From assembly GCA_019925105.1 (NCBI GenBank), contig JAHGAU010000019.1, positions 930,001 through 994,000 of the forward strand: a stretch of DNA of 64,000 nt. The letters run 5' to 3'. Positions within the stretch are counted from its first letter, which is position 1. Every line of letters begins with the position of its first letter. Under the pieces are notes generated by a model, which did not search any database, had not been told where the DNA came from, and saw nothing but the letters and a program-made list of their open reading frames with translations. Position numbers and translations under genes: made by a program. Below, one piece after another: positions 1 to 15,304 of the stretch. This DNA is from Niebla homalea. Taxonomy: Eukaryota; Ascomycota; Lecanoromycetes; Lecanorales; Ramalinaceae.

Positions 1-224
1 TTAATTAAAAGAATATCAAGTTATTCTCAGAAAGTTTTAAATAAGAAAATATAAAATTTAATGCAATATTTATTAAAATAATATTCTCTTTTCATATAAT
101 TTTTATAATTCTATTAAAATAAATTACTTTAAAAATAAATAGGTTTTATTATTCTTAGAAGAAATCAAATTATCTTTTAAAATAAAATAAAATATTATTA
201 AAAGTAACTTACTTTTATAAGCTT
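1..224. other. Unassigned AT-rich flank
   Basis: AT-rich sequence upstream of the first recognisable R2 repeat segment. It does not match what precedes R2 copies II and III, so it may be the older flank into which R2-I inserted, or a diverged R2 end. No gene or motif seen. Confidence 0.5.
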
Positions 225-1962
225 TTATCTTTATAGTGGTACGCTATACTGCTGCGTTAAGGTAGGCCGTTAAGCCTTAATAAAGGGCCTTAATAACGAC
301 CTTGATATACGTTATTTATAAGCTTTAACTTAACCGGCATAAAGCGGGATAACTACTACCTTTATTTTAAGTAAAAATTATGGTTTAATTCTTTTTAAGT
401 TCCTTAAGAATTAATTTTATTATTAATTTACTTATTAAAGTAATATTAAAGTATTTAAATTATAACTTTCTATCTTCTATATTTACTTTCATTAATCCCG
501 CCGGTATACCGTTAATAAAGTTAATTTAATATTTTAATTCTTCTTCTTTATTAAGGAAAAGGCTTAACGTTATTATCGTAATAAATACTAAAATAACTTA
601 ATAAACTTTAAATTCAAAAAGCGATATTTACTTTTTAGGTAAAAATCCCTTTATTATAGTTAAGTAAGTTAGAACGGCGGAATATTACCATAATATTATA
701 GCTTAATAAGTTTAACTTTTAAGGTTATAATTTAAAGTTAACCGGCTTAAAACTGAAAATTATACTTATTAAGAGTATAGATTCAATTATATTAATACAT
801 AATATAAAGGTTTATGTTCCGGGATTATTCCCGGGTTAACCTTATTATAAACTTTAATATTAATATTATAGTATTAATGGCTTTTATTTTATTTTATAAA
901 AATACATTTTTTATTTAAAAACATTTTAAATATATTAAAATAAATCTTAAGATAAATATTAAATATAATTTATTAGTTTAAATAAGTAATTTATATTTTA
1001 TTTTAAGTATCTTTTTATTAAAAGAAAAAAAAAATTTTATTTAAAGTTTATTTTTCACAAAATCTTTAATTTACCGGATAAAAAAATTAATAAAATAAAT
1101 TATTAAGAACTTAAAAATAAGTTTTTAAACTTAATAATAAATCCGGAGAATCATTAAATCTTTTATTATAAACGTTTTAACGATATTAAATAATATTTTA
1201 ATTAAATAATAATATAATTCTATAATATTTTAAAATTTATAAAAAAGAATTTATTAAAATTTTAATACAAATTTTATATTTAAATACTCTTTATAAAGTT
1301 TTTATTAAAGCTTAAAAGTAAACTTATTATATTTGATTAAATTTAAAACTTAAGACGATATTATAACGGTAATAATTATATAAAAAAATGATTTAAAGCG
1401 TATTATTAATAATAATTAAAAAATTAATAAAAATAAATCTTTTAAGAATAAAGTATTTAGATTTAATTTTAACGGCCCAAAGTTAACGTATATCCTTATT
1501 AAAAAAAAGTTATTATAATTAAAAGCGTAAAATTATATTTAAAAACTTTAATATCGCCCTTAAAGTAAATAAAAGCGTTAAGTATTATATATTTTATAGA
1601 AAAAATTATTATATATTTAATTATTTTACCGTTTTATAAAATAAAGTTTTAATAATAAATATAAAATCCTATAAAAAAAAATAATATAATAAGAAAGGTA
1701 TAGCTTTAATAGTATTTTAAAATCGGAATTAATAAAAAAATATTTAAAAATATTTTTACCTTTTATTATTAAGAATTCAATAAGTTTTTAAAATAATCTT
1801 TAATTATTAAATATATTAATCAATATTAAAGCTTAAATAAATTTAATTATATAAATATATATGATCTAATATAATTTATAATTAACTTTTACCGTTTTAT
1901 TATAAATAGTTTTTCTTAATAATAAATAAATCTTTTATTATAATATTTATTAGAAAGAATTG
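225..1962 (+). repeat. R2 repeat copy I, segment 1 of 3
   Basis: 5' part of an unclassified dispersed repeat (R2). It aligns by eye with 28,075-29,815 (copy II), and its first ~340 bp with 46,615-46,944 (copy III). Anchors include the run around GTTAAGGTAGGCCGTTAAG near 255 and the CCCGCCGGTATACCG block near 497. It is interrupted at 1962/1963 by LINE copy A and resumes at 7,764; copy II shows the uninterrupted order near 29,815. R2 is about 4.5 kb once insertions are removed. Its coding content is too mutated for a firm family call. Orientation is nominal. Confidence 0.7.
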
Positions 1963-4900
1963 ATGGCGATAAACAAAAAGACCCCAGAGGTCCAAAACGA
2001 TACGTATACGTATAGCTTTCATAATATTAAAGGAAGTATATTAAGTGCGATAAGTAGAAGTAACGTAATAATAGAGAATAAGGTAGTAAACGGGCAAATA
2101 ACTTATATCAATAAAAACGGCGATAATATATACGGATAATATAATAATAATAAGTTAAATAATATTTAAAGTAAATAAGGGAATTAAAATTAATAAAATA
2201 TATATATTAAAGCGTATAAACCGTATAATAATAATACGGAAATAATAGGTAAATAAAGGGGTAAAAAAACCGGTATAATATTAATAGCAAGGGGTATAAG
2301 CAGGGGAAAAAGGTAGGAAAACCGTAATAAAAATACTATTAAGGATATATAAAGGGAAAATAAAATTAATAAAGAAAATAAGACTTTAAGGGATTAAAAG
2401 TAAAAAACGGAGATAATACGTCGCCCGGTAAATAAAGGCGAAAAAATAATAAAGGAGGTAATAAAAGCCTTAAAAAGACTCCTTATAATAAAGTAAAAGA
2501 ATATTACGTTAAAAATTTAGCCGATATTATAAATTAAGTTAAAAAACGTAAAAGACTTTTATATAAAAATAGGGATAAAACAAAGGGAAACGGAGCGGTT
2601 ATAGGGCTTTTAAGGGACGGTAATAAGGGCGTTAATAAAGAGTAAAAAAGACGGTTTAAGGTTAAATATATAAAGTAAAAATATAAAGGCGGTAACCCTT
2701 TAAATAAGAAAAAGCTAAGCGATAAAAATAATAAAAAGGATACTTATAATAAAGAATATAAGGATAACGGAGGAAAAAGCGACCGTATTAAAAAAGGTAA
2801 AGATAATAATAATCCGCCTATTTAATAATAAAGAAAGGAACGTAATTATAGAAAGAAACCCGTTATAATTAATAAAAGCTTTTAAAATAATAACGGAATT
2901 ATAAATAAAATAAATTATTATAATACGTAAATTATAAAATAAAGATATTTTCTTTAATATAACGTCTTTAAAGGTAAAAGAAAACTTAAAGAAATTTAAG
3001 GCTTAAATTAATAAAAAAAAATATAAATCGATTAAGGTTTTAAGGTAATTATTTACTATTATAATAAATAGGATATATTTATTATATTTTATAAAATTTA
3101 AGAAAAAGATTATATTAAGAAGTATAAAAAGGGAAAATACGGTTTTTTATTTAAAATTTAAAATTATTAACTATAAGCTTTCTCCGGTAATAAAGAAACT
3201 TAATTCCTTAAAACGCGTAAAAAGGTACTTTATTATTATATTAAATATAACGTTAATAAGAATATATAATAATATTTTAAATAAAAGGACTATTAAAAAA
3301 GGATTTTTTAAGATAACTTAATTATAAAATAAAACGGCGGATATTTATTATATTTTAAGTATTAAAATTATAAATATATTATTATAAAATACTTTAATAT
3401 TATAAAATATATAATTTACGTTAAAAACTATAATACCTATAAGTATATAAAGTTAATAATTAAAAGGCTTATAAAGGGTATATTTAAATACGTTATATAT
3501 AATAAGGAGCGATATTTAATATAAGATTCTAAGTATATAATAAAAGTTAAAAAGATTAAACGTAAAGAGACCCGGATAACCGTAAAAATCCAATAATATA
3601 ATACGTACGAGATTAATTTAACGGATTAATTAAAAGTAACCTTAAAATACGGGGTTACTTAATTAAATAATAAAAAGTAAATAATAATAACGGATAAAGT
3701 AAAAAAAAGGAAGCTTTTCGTAATTTTAACCTTAAGGGCTAGCTATTTTAAGTCTTTAATAATAGCCGGAAAAGTATTAAGTTAAAAAACGTTTAACTTT
3801 AATAGGAAGTCCGGAACTTAAACGAATATAAAAAAGGGAGCCTTTATAAAAATTAATATTTAATATATTAATACGTTTAAAAATAATATAATATAATATT
3901 TATAATAAAAGAATTAAAATAAAAATATTAATACTTAAGTTTAAAGGAATTAAAAACGTTAATATTATAATAATATAAAAATTACTGTATAGCTTATATA
4001 TATATTTATTTATTAACTTAAAGAAAGGGTTTTATTTAACCTTTAAGGGGGATAAAATAACCAGAATATACTTCTTTATAAATAAGCGGTTTAACGTAAA
4101 TAATTAAGATATTATTTATTATAATAAAAACCTTTATATACTTTATATTATAAAAAAAAAAGGGGATTTAAAGGGCGATTTTAATATTTATAATACGTAT
4201 AACTTATTATTAATTAATAAAAAGGGACTTTCTATAATATTATTACATAAAAAGTCTTATTACCTTAAGTAAGTATATATTGCTTAAAAACTTTAACTTA
4301 TATTATCATATATAAAATAAAGAAAAACGTATAATAAATTATCTTAAATTGGATAACTTATTAATAATTATTATTTAAATTAACTTCTTATTATTAATAT
4401 TATAAAAAATTATTATATATAAAAATTATAAAGTTAAAATAATAATTAATTTAACCTTTAATACGGAAAAGATTATTAGTATGGTTATAATATATAGGTT
4501 ATAAAAAGACTTAAAATATAACTTAAATTATATACCGATATAAATAACCTTAAATTAAACCATTAATATAACCTTATTATCACCGGTAAAAAGGGCGTAA
4601 AAGATAATTAAGGAAATAAAGGTTTATATAAAAGCGGAAAAAATAATAGTATAATTTATAAACCTCCCTTAATTAAATCATAAAAACCGGATTAACCTTT
4701 TTATAAAGTAAATAATAAAGGTATTAAACGAGGTAATTAATAAGATAATCTTAATAATAAAGCCCTTTTAAAGAGTTAAAACTTATTAAAATAAAGAATA
4801 TATAACCACGACCGTAAAAGTAAAAAAACTAAATAAGTAAACTTTTAAGTATAAGAATTAAGAGATATTTAATTAATTAAGGGTTATTTAAGAAAAAAAA

Positions 4901-7763
4901 AGGATTATTAAGAAAATTAAATAAATATATTCCTAGTTTACGGTATATAGCTTAACGGTTTTACTTTATAGTATTTAAAAGTTAATAAAGTATAATAAAG
5001 AATAAAATAAGAAATTAAAGTTTATTCTTAAATTCCTACTTTTTAAAAAACCCGATAATATATTAATTAATACCTTTAACGGTAAGATTAAGGCCCTTAA
5101 AAAAACATTTTCCCCCCCTTTATTAAAAGTTAACTTAAATAATATCGACGGTATTACGTATTTTAATCTTATATTAATAAATAAAATAATAATATAAGAT
5201 ATAATAATTAAAATAATTAATAAATTAAAAAAGGAAAAAGCCTTAAAGTTAAATAAGATTCTTAATAGATTCTTATTAATAATAATTTTACCGTTTAAAG
5301 GGGTCTTTATTTACCTTTTTTAAATATATCTTAACGTCAGTTATTACTTATATAAGTTTAAGGAAATAAAGACAATTATCCTTAAAAAGTTTATTAAATT
5401 GGATTACTTTAAGGTAAAGTTTTATAGATTTATTATATTTTTTTATACGCTAAAAAAGGCCTTAAAGATAATAATAATAAAGATCCTTAATAACTATTTA
5501 AAAAATTATAGACTTCTTTTTAATTAATAAATAAAAATAAGGAGAAATCGGTTAATAAAAATAACTTTTAAAAGATTAATTAACGGTATATATATAGTAT
5601 AAGGTTACGGGAAGAAAGATATTATAAGTTTTCTTTCCCTTAATATTATAAGTATTTTTAATAAATAAACTATTAAAAATTATTATATAACTTAAAAAAG
5701 AAAGGGATATTTTTTTTTTAATTAAATAAATAAAAAGTTTCTTAAGCAATTAAGTTATATTAATTAACTTAAGATAAAAAATAAGCTTAATAAAGCCTAT
5801 TATAAGAAGGATTCTTTAAGGATTACTTATTTTTTTTATATTATTTTTATTCTTTAACCGTTTATTAATTAAGGAGATTATTAATTTAAAATAAAAGGTT
5901 TAAGTTAAAAACTTTATTAATAACGTTTATTTTTTAATTTATAATATTTCTATACGTATAAATTATTTAGAATTAAGATAAACTTATAAAGTTTATCTTT
6001 AATAAGTAAGAATTTATAAAGCTTAATTTATATTATATAAATATAAATTTATTTATATAATTAAAAACTTAAAATTATATAATATAATAATTATAATAAA
6101 CTTAAATAAAATTATAATAAAGCTAAATATTAATATTAAAATCTTTAATCTTTAAATAAATAAAAAACTTAATTAAAAAAACTATATAAAAAAGGTTTAA
6201 AAGGAAATAACTTTATAAGAAAAAAGCTTTACTTATTTCGTTATATTAATATAGAAAGTTATATTATAAAAAGCTTAAACGATTTATTAAGCCGTAATAA
6301 AGTTAATTATAATATATATTAAAGCTATTTAATATATACTTAAGGATATTCTGGAATATAGGAAAAAGCTTATTTAAATATTATAGAAAGTCTAAAGTTA
6401 ATATTTAAAAATAATTAATAATATTTATAAAGTAACCTTTATCCCGGTATTAAAGTTTAAGGTTTTTATATTATTAATTAAGGTTTTATTAGATTAAATA
6501 ATCGTTTAAATAAAATTAAAAAAATATATATATTTAATTACGATAATAGGAAATAAACGGATCCGTTAAAATCTTGATAACCTTTAAGTTAAAAAGAATA
6601 AATTAAAAATATTTATCCTTTTTTTTATTAAAATAAACTAAGAATAAATTAAGAAAAAAATTAATTTTACCGGTATTCCGGAAGTTAATTTAAGCGTATA
6701 TAAACTCCCGCTAAATATAAGAAAAATTAAGATTAAAAGGATTTAAAGAATAGAGATTATAATAATCGGTTTATAAATTATAATAAAGTCAATTAAACGT
6801 TAACAGAAGTATAAGGACTTTATATTTTAAAATTATTATTATTTAATTTTTAACGATAAAAAAATTATTAATAAGTATTTTTATTATTATAATACCATAA
6901 AAAAAATAACGTATTAACAATTTAACTCCGGACGGGTAAAAACGGTTTAATTTATTTCCTATTTATTATATATACCGGAAGTTAAATAAACGCTGAATAT
7001 AAATATAAATAAAGAAAATAAAATATTATATACGTTTTTATTTCTTATCCCTTCTTTATAAAGGTTAAGTTAAAACTTATAATAAAAGTTAATACTTATA
7101 ATTATTATTAAATATTATTTATAAAATAAAATATCCGGATAACCGTTAAATTTATAATATTTACCGGATTATTATTATAGTTTAATTTCACTATAAAAAT
7201 AAATAAGGTTACCGAAAACCTTACGGAAAAGGCCCGTTACCGATTAAGGAAAAAAAAGAGAAGCAGAAATTAATTACGTTAATTATATAAACCGGAAAAT
7301 ATTTTCTATAATTATAAAGATATAATAATAAACGTTTATTAAAAGTTTTTAAAAAAGTTAATAATAATAATAATATAAAAGGGATATATATTAAACGTAT
7401 AAAGATTAATAAGGATATTAAAAAATATTATATAAGGATAAAATAATATAAATATATAAAAGAGCAAAAAAGTAATAAGTTTAAAAATAGCCCCTATAAG
7501 GATACGATCGTAATATTATGGATTTTCTTAAGGGAGTTAAAATATAAGAAATATATAAATAGATTACTACCCTTTAAACGGCCGTTAATATCCTTTACCT
7601 TAAGGGATAAAAGGTAAAAACTTAATAAACGCCGGTTTTTACCTTAACGTTATAAGTATCAGGTTTTTACGGTTATTAATAAGGCTAGAAAACCGTATAT
7701 TAAGGAACGCCGGAATTAGCTTAGCTAGATCCGTAGTATGAATCAATCAATCAATTAATCAAT
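1963..7763 (+). mobile_element. LINE copy A (Tad-like), RIP-mutated, complete length
   Basis: A non-LTR retrotransposon of about 5.8 kb. It opens with the conserved start of its first ORF (ATGGCG at 1963, then a block also seen at 15,939, 20,409 and 38,029). It ends in a tetranucleotide tail of AATC units around 7,741-7,763, as do the other copies. The reverse-transcriptase block lies at about 5,290-5,530, equivalent to the better preserved block of copy D. Stop codons in all frames make it dead. It splits R2 copy I. A clear target-site duplication could not be fixed because both flanks are AT-rich. Confidence 0.82.
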
Positions 7764-10203
7764 AATAATTATTAATTATAATATTATTTAATTAATAATT
7801 AAGAATAATAAAAATAATATAAGATATTCTTTTATATTATTAATTAAAAAGGTTTAAACGTAATCTTAAGTTTATTAATTTTATATACTTTATAAATAAC
7901 GATTATAATAATAACGGAAAAATAAAATTTTAAGGTTAATTTTTATAAATTATAGATTAATAATATTAATAACTTTAATTAAAGTTTAACGGAAGTTAAT
8001 AAAGTTTTTATAATTATTTATATAAACGTAATAATAAAATACTTAAAAATATTATAAACTTTTAAGGGAATTTAACGTATATAAATATTATAAAAGATTC
8101 TATTAATTAAAGCGTTTTAAGAAAGTTAAATAATTATATAAATATCTTTTTTAATAATATAATTAATACTTTATTTAAATTAAAATAAAAAAAACTATAT
8201 TATTAACTTAAATAATAAAGAGTTATTATGTAATTTTTTATATAATTTATTCTACATAAAGCTAACGGAACTCCGGTAGTATTTAAAGGATATTATAATT
8301 TAAGGTTAAATTTATTATTTGACGTCATTTATAAATATTTTTATTTTTTTTTATTTAAAAAGAATAACGGCTTTTATTTTTATATTAATTATTATAAGTC
8401 AAATACGGTTATAATTAAAAATTAATATTTATTATCCTTGATTATTAAAACGTTTAACCGGTTAAATAACTTTAAACGGTTTATAAAATTAAACCTTAAG
8501 TATTTTTATTATTAATTATAAATTAAGTCCAATAAAAAATAAAAATCGGTATTCCGTATATATTACGGTTACTTTAAGTATTTTATTATATTGTTTAAGT
8601 TAATTAATATTTTAATAACCTTTTAAGTTTTTATTAATTATACTTTTATTAACCTTATTAATATAATTTATATAATTTGTTTAAATAATATTTTAATATT
8701 TAATAAAAATCCGGCGGATTATTAACGTTATATTTAATAAATTGTTAAGTAATTTTATTATATTTAATTTTATATTAATTTCTAAAAATATTAATTTAAT
8801 ATTATTTAAATAAAGTTTTTAAAATTTATTATTTTTATTAAGGGGATTCAAATAAATTAAGAACGTATTTAAAGTATTAAAAGTTAATTCACCTTAAAAA
8901 CTTATTAGGAAGTTTAAGTCTTTTTAAGCTTTATAAATTTTTATTAATATTTTATTTATAAATATTTAAGGATGACTTAATCTTTATTTAATTTACTTAA
9001 AGATAATAAGGAAAGGGAAAGAAATTAGCTTTTTAAAATAAAATAATACGGTAATTATAACGTTCCGCCGGCTCTATAAGATATTTATTATTATATTATT
9101 ACTCCGTTATTTTAACTTAAAACGGGGGGTATAAGTAAAAACCGATATATTTAATTTTATTATTATAAATATTTTATTTTAATGGTTTAAAAAGGGTTAT
9201 TAACGTTTAATTATATATTAAACTGAGAAAAAATGGCTTTTATTAAATAGAATTACGAGACGTATAATTAAAAGTTCCTCGGTATTGTTATAAAATTTAA
9301 ATAATAGCGGTATTACTTAAAAAAAAACCTTTAAAGTCATTTAAGTATAAATAAATTATAATAACCTTTAAAGGTTTATAAAATAACCGGCGTTAAGCTT
9401 ATATTAAGTTAAATAAGCCTTCAAGTTTATAATTTATAACTTTAAAATATTTTATTATTAAGGTAAAATAAATTTTATTAATCTTTTATTAAAATATTTA
9501 AATTATAAAGGAATTTTACCTTTTAATATTATTTTATTATTTATTTTATAAAATAAGTTTATATTTTAATCCGATAAGTCGGTAAAACGCCAACGGATAG
9601 CGGTTATTAATTATTAATTATTATTCCCTTTAAAAGATATTTAAGTCATTATATTATGAAAAAAGATTTAATAATTATTTAAAAAGTTTTATAAAAAGTT
9701 TAAACCGATTAAATTACTTATTAAGGATCTATAGGTTAATAATACGTTTATTTATAAAATTAAAAACGATAACGTACCGCCGATATATTCTTATTAAAAT
9801 TATAATAAAGCTTAAAACCTTAATTTAAATAGCTTTATTATTTATAAAAAAGTTACATATACGTCCTTGAGGATAAAGCGGATAAAGAAAAGTTAATTAA
9901 TAAGTATTATAATAACCCGTTAATAAGTTATTTCAAAGCCGATAAAATTTATAAATTCTTAACCCGTAAATATTATTAAGATAAATCGTAAGCTTAAGTT
10001 AATAATTATATTAAAATATATAATATTTATTAAAGGATTTAAATATTACGTTACCGCTTTTATAATAAGCTTATTTTATTCCTTTAACCGGTTATATTAT
10101 AAAAAAAACTTAATATAGATTTTATTATTAATTTACCCGTAAATAAAGTTAAAAATAATATTTATAACTTGATTTTAATAAATATAAATAAATACATAAA
10201 AAG
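7764..10203 (+). repeat. R2 repeat copy I, segment 2 of 3
   Basis: Continuation of R2-I after LINE copy A. It aligns with 29,825-31,208 and 33,528-34,525 of copy II. Landmarks include the CCGCCGG block near 9,064 and the AACGGGGGG block near 9,121, both repeated in copy II near 31,109 and 31,160. A segment near 9,585-9,690 (and 33,915-34,010) could be translated as a degraded DDE-type transposase stretch, but this is too weak to classify the element. It is interrupted at 10,203 by LINE copy C, with the 11-mer AAATACATAAA at 10,190-10,200 as the left target duplication. Confidence 0.68.
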
Positions 10204-13200
10204 ATAACGATAAATAAAGGGACCTTAAAGGTTTAAAACGATATTTATATATATAATTTAAATAATAACGAAACTAATACTTTAATTACGATAAGTATAG
10301 ATAATATAATAAGAATAAGGGAATATACGGGTAAATAGCTTATATTAATAAAAATAACGGGGACTTATAAAAACAACGCGATAATGACCTAATAAACAAT
10401 TATTAAATTAAGTAAAAAAAATATAATTAATAAAATAAATATAAAGAAACGCGTAAAATTTATATAAAAAGGAAATAAGTCAAAAAGACATTAAAGAGAT
10501 TAAGGTAGTAACGGTAATAAAAAGAAAGGATAATAAGTATACGTAAAGTAAAAGTAATATTAACGGTATTAAAGATATATAAAATAAAAATTAAAACGGT
10601 AAAAATAATAAACTTATAAATAATTAAGGATAAAGAATAAAAAAAAATATTTTAAATATATAAAAAAGTTAAAATAAGAGAAAAAGCGGTAAAAGCTTTA
10701 AATAAATTATTTATAAAAAAGGAAATAATTATAATGTTAAAACTCAAATAATACTATAAATAAAGCTATAAAAAATAAAAGATTTTTATAACAAAATAAT
10801 AATAAAATGAAAGGAATTAAAATAATTAAAAGGAATTTAAGAAATAATAATAAAAAGGACAAATATATAAAGTAAAAAAGTAATAACGGGAATTTCTTAA
10901 ATAAAAGAAATTTAAACGGTAAAAGCCGTAAAAAAAAATATGATATTTAAAGAAAAAACGGTATAAATTTAAAAAAATATAATAATATTAAAGAAAGTAA
11001 AAACGGTAACGATCCGTTTATTAACCGAAAAAGAGAAAAATATTGTTATAAAAATAAACCCTTTATGGTTTATAAAAGCCTTTAAAATAATAAAAAAGTT
11101 ATTAATAAAATAAATTATTGTTATACGTAAGTTATAAAGCGGAAATATTTTCCTTAATATAATATCCTTAAAAATGAAAAAAAACTTAAAAAAGTCAAAA
11201 ATAATAACCGATAAAAAGGAATTTAAAATAATAAAAATTTTAAGATAATTATTTATTATTATAATAAATAAAATATATTTAATATATTTTATAAAAATAA
11301 AAATAAAAATTTTTGAAATAAATAAAAATAAAGAATATAATTTTTTATCCCAAATTAAAAATTATTAATTATAAGCTCCTTTCAAAATATAAAAATTAAA
11401 TACTTTAAAATAAATAAAAAGGTATTTTACGGTTATATTCAACGTAATATTAATAAAGATTTATAATATTATTTTAAATAAAAGAATTATTAAAAAGGGA
11501 TTTCTTAAATTAACTTAATTATAAAATAAAACGGCGGATACCTATTAATATTTTAAGTATTAAAGATATAAGTATATTGTTATAAAATACCTTAATAATA
11601 TAAAATATATAATATAAATTAAAAAGAATAATACGTCTAAATATATAAACTTAATAAATAAATCTTTTATTAAAAAGTTATATAAATATATAACGTATAA
11701 AAAGGGTAAATACTTAATATAAGATTTAAAATACTTAATAGAAATTAAGGAAATTAAATATAAAAAATTAAAATAATTATTAAGGTTTAACCGTATATCT
11801 TATAAAAAGTTAAGTTAATAAGTTAATTAAAGATAATCTTAAAATAAAAATAAAGTTAATTAAAGAAAAACGGGCAAAAAACTATAATAAATAACGTAAA
11901 GAAAAGGGAGCTTATTATAATATTAACCTTTAAATTTAATTACCTTAATATAATAATAAAATTATAAAAAAACCGGGATAAATAATATTTAATTTTAATA
12001 AAAAGTTAATAAGAAATCCTTAACGGAAATCAATATATAATATAATAATATTTTTAAAACAAATATAATATAATATATAAAGTAAAATGGTTAAAATAAT
12101 GTTATTAATATTTAAATTAAAAAACATAAAGGATATCAATATTATAATAATATAACAATTATTATACAACTTATATATATACGTTTTAATTGACTTAAAT
12201 AAAGGATTCCATTTAACGTTTAAGGGGGATAAAACGACTTAAATGTATTTCTTTATAAATAAAAGGTTAAACATAAATAATGAAAACGTTATTTAATATA
12301 ATAAGAGTTTATATACGTTCCGGATTACGTAAGAAAAATATATAAAAAGTAACTTAAATATTTATGATATATGTAATCCGCCGTTAATTAATAAAGTAAA
12401 ACATTTAATAATACCGTTACTTAAAGGTATTATGTTTTTATTTAACAGCTATATTATATTAAAAGACTTTAACTTTTATTATAATATATAAAATAAGGAA
12501 AGCCGTATAATTAATTATATTAAATTAAAAGAATAATTAATAATTATTATAACGTTTAATTTTTAAGTATTAATATTTTAAAATATTATAATATAAAAAA
12601 ATTAAAGATTTAAGATAATAATTAACTTAACGTTTAATATAAAGGGGATTATTAATATAATAATAACGTATAAACTTTAAGAAGATTTAATATATAACTT
12701 AAATTATTTATTAATATAAATAATTTTAAATTAATTAATTAATATAATATTATTAATATTAATAAAGAAAACGTAAAAATTAATTAAAGAAATTAAGTTA
12801 TATATAAAGGTAAAAGAAGTAATAACGCAGTTAATAAAGCTTCCTTAATTAAATAATAAGGATTAAATTAACCTTTTTATAAAGTAAATAATAAAAGTAT
12901 TAAATAAGGTAACTAATATAAGAATCTCAATAATAAAATCGTTTTAAAAAGTTAAGATTTATTGAAGTAAAAAAAATATAATAATAATTATAAAAGTAAA
13001 ATTATTAATTAAATAAAGTATTAAGTATAGGAATTAAGAAAAGTTTATATTATTAAAAAAAGCTTAAAAAAAAGAAAATTATTAAAAAATTTAGATAAAT
13101 ATATTTTTAGTTAATAATTTATAACTTAATCATTTCCCCCCATAAAGTATAAAAGTTAATAAAATAGAATAAAAAATAAAATAAAAAACTTAAATTTATT

Positions 13201-15304
13201 TTTAAATTCCCGTTCCTTAAAAAGTCCGATGTTATAATAATTAATACCTTTAATGGTAAGATTAAGGCCCTTGAAAAGGCTTTCTTTCCTTCTTTATTAA
13301 ACGCTAATTTAACCGATAATAAAAAGACTCTATATTTTAACCCGGTAAATATTAATAAAAAAAAACCTTAAAGATAATAATTAAAGTAATTAATAAATTA
13401 AAGAAAAATAAAACCTTTAAATTAAACGGAATTTTATATAAATTCTTATTAATAATAATATTATTATTTAAGAAAATTTTATTTATTTATTTTAAGTTTA
13501 TTTTAAAGTTAATTATTATTTTTATAAGTTTAAGGAAGTTAAGATAATTATCCTTAAGAAAATAATTAAATTAAATTATTTAGAAATAAAAATGTATAAA
13601 TTAATTATACTTTTTTATATATTAAAGAAAGTCATAAAAACGGTAATTATAAAAATTCTTAATAATTATATAGAAGAATATAAGCTTTTTTTTTTAATTA
13701 ATAAATAAATATAAAGAAAAAAATTAATTGATAAAAACGGCGTTGAAAGGTTTAATTAATAATGTATATTTAATATAAAACTATAGGAAAAAGTATATAA
13801 AAAGCCTTTCTTCCTTAAACGTTATTAAAGTTTTAAATAAAAAAAATTATTAAAGATTACTTTATGTTTTACGGAATAAAAAGATTTTTTTTTATAAATT
13901 AAATAAAAAGCTTTTTAAATAATCAAACGATATTAATTGACTTAAGTTAAAAAATAAAATTAATTATAATCGGAATATTATAAAAATTATTTAATTCTCC
14001 GGTTTTATTCTTTTCTTTAATAGTTTATTGATTGAAAAATTAATAAAATTAAAATTAAAAATTTAAATAAAAACCCTTATTAATAATATTTATTTTTTAA
14101 TTTATGATGTATCGATTTATATAAATTATTTAAAGTTGAAAGAAATTTATAAGGTTTATTTACGGTAAATACAGGCGTATAATATGTAATTTATATTATA
14201 TAAGTATAAATTTATTTCTATATTTATAAACGTAAAATTATATAATATAATAATTACAATAAATTTAAATAAAATTATAATAAAACCGGAAGTTAATATT
14301 GAAGTTTTTAACCTTTAAGTTAACGGAAAGTTAAATTAAAAGGATTATATAAAAAAGGTTTAAAAGAAAATAATATTATAAAAAAAAGTTTTATTTGTTT
14401 TATAGTATTAACGTAAAGAGTTACTTTATAGAAGTTTAAAATAATTTATTAAATAATAATAAAGCCTGTTATAATATATATAATAACTATTTAATATACG
14501 TTGAGAAATATTTTTAAATATAAAAAGGAACTTATTTAATAATTATATAAGGTTTAAAACCGGTATTTAAGAATAATTAATAACGTTTATAAAATAACTT
14601 TTATCTTAATATTAAAGTTAAAAGTCTTTATTTTACCGATTAAATTATCTTTTAATTAACTTGTTATTTACGTAAAACTTAAAAAAGGTATATATTTAAT
14701 CACGTTAATAAAAAATAAAAATATCTATTTAAATTTTAAGGAATCTTAAATAAAAAAATTTTAAAAAATATATTTTTCTTTTATTAAAATAAAATTAAAA
14801 TAAATTAAAAAAGAAATCAATTTCATCCGCGTTTAAAAAGTTAATTTAAATACGTATAAACCGTTATTTAAGGTAAAAAAAAATAAAGGTTAAAAAAGTT
14901 ATAAAAGTAAAAACCGCAATAATTATTAAATAAATTAAAACGTAATAAAAAAATATTAATATAAATATAAGGGATTAATTTTTTAAAAGCAACAATTCTT
15001 TATTTTAAATAATAAAAAGATTATTAATAAATATTTCCGCCGTTATAAAATTATAAAGAAAATCAATAATATATTAATAATTTAACTCCGGATAAGTAAA
15101 AATAAATTAATTTATTTCCTTTTTTTTATATATATTAATAACCGGATGGACGTTAATTATAAGTATAAATAAAGAAAATAAAACGTAATTTATATATTTA
15201 TTTTATATTTATTATTTACGGAGCTTAAAATAAAATTAATTAAAAACGCCGGAATAAAAAATTACCGTAAAATATTCTTTATAAGTTAAAGTATTTAAGC
15301 GATT
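10204..15304 (+). mobile_element. LINE copy C, segment 1 of 3 (outermost of the nest)
   Basis: The 5' portion of a third LINE copy. Its start codon has become ATA (10,204-10,206), and the rest of the conserved first block (GGGACCTTAAAGG for GGGACCCCAGAGG) is heavily RIP-mutated, more so than in A, B, D or E, consistent with an old insertion. The RT block lies near 13,500-13,690. It is broken at 15,304 by a 177-bp solo LTR, then at 15,914 by LINE copy E, and finishes at 27,711. Flanking 11-mers AAATACATAAA (10,190-10,200) and AAATATATAAA (27,712-27,722) match apart from one C/T and are read as its target-site duplication. Confidence 0.8.

Noticed and set aside
9585..9690. R2 as a Fot1/pogo DNA transposon
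   Set aside because: A stretch like RLLIxxxxS can be read in both copies, but 4.5 kb is too long for the family, no terminal inverted repeats were found, and the match is too short.
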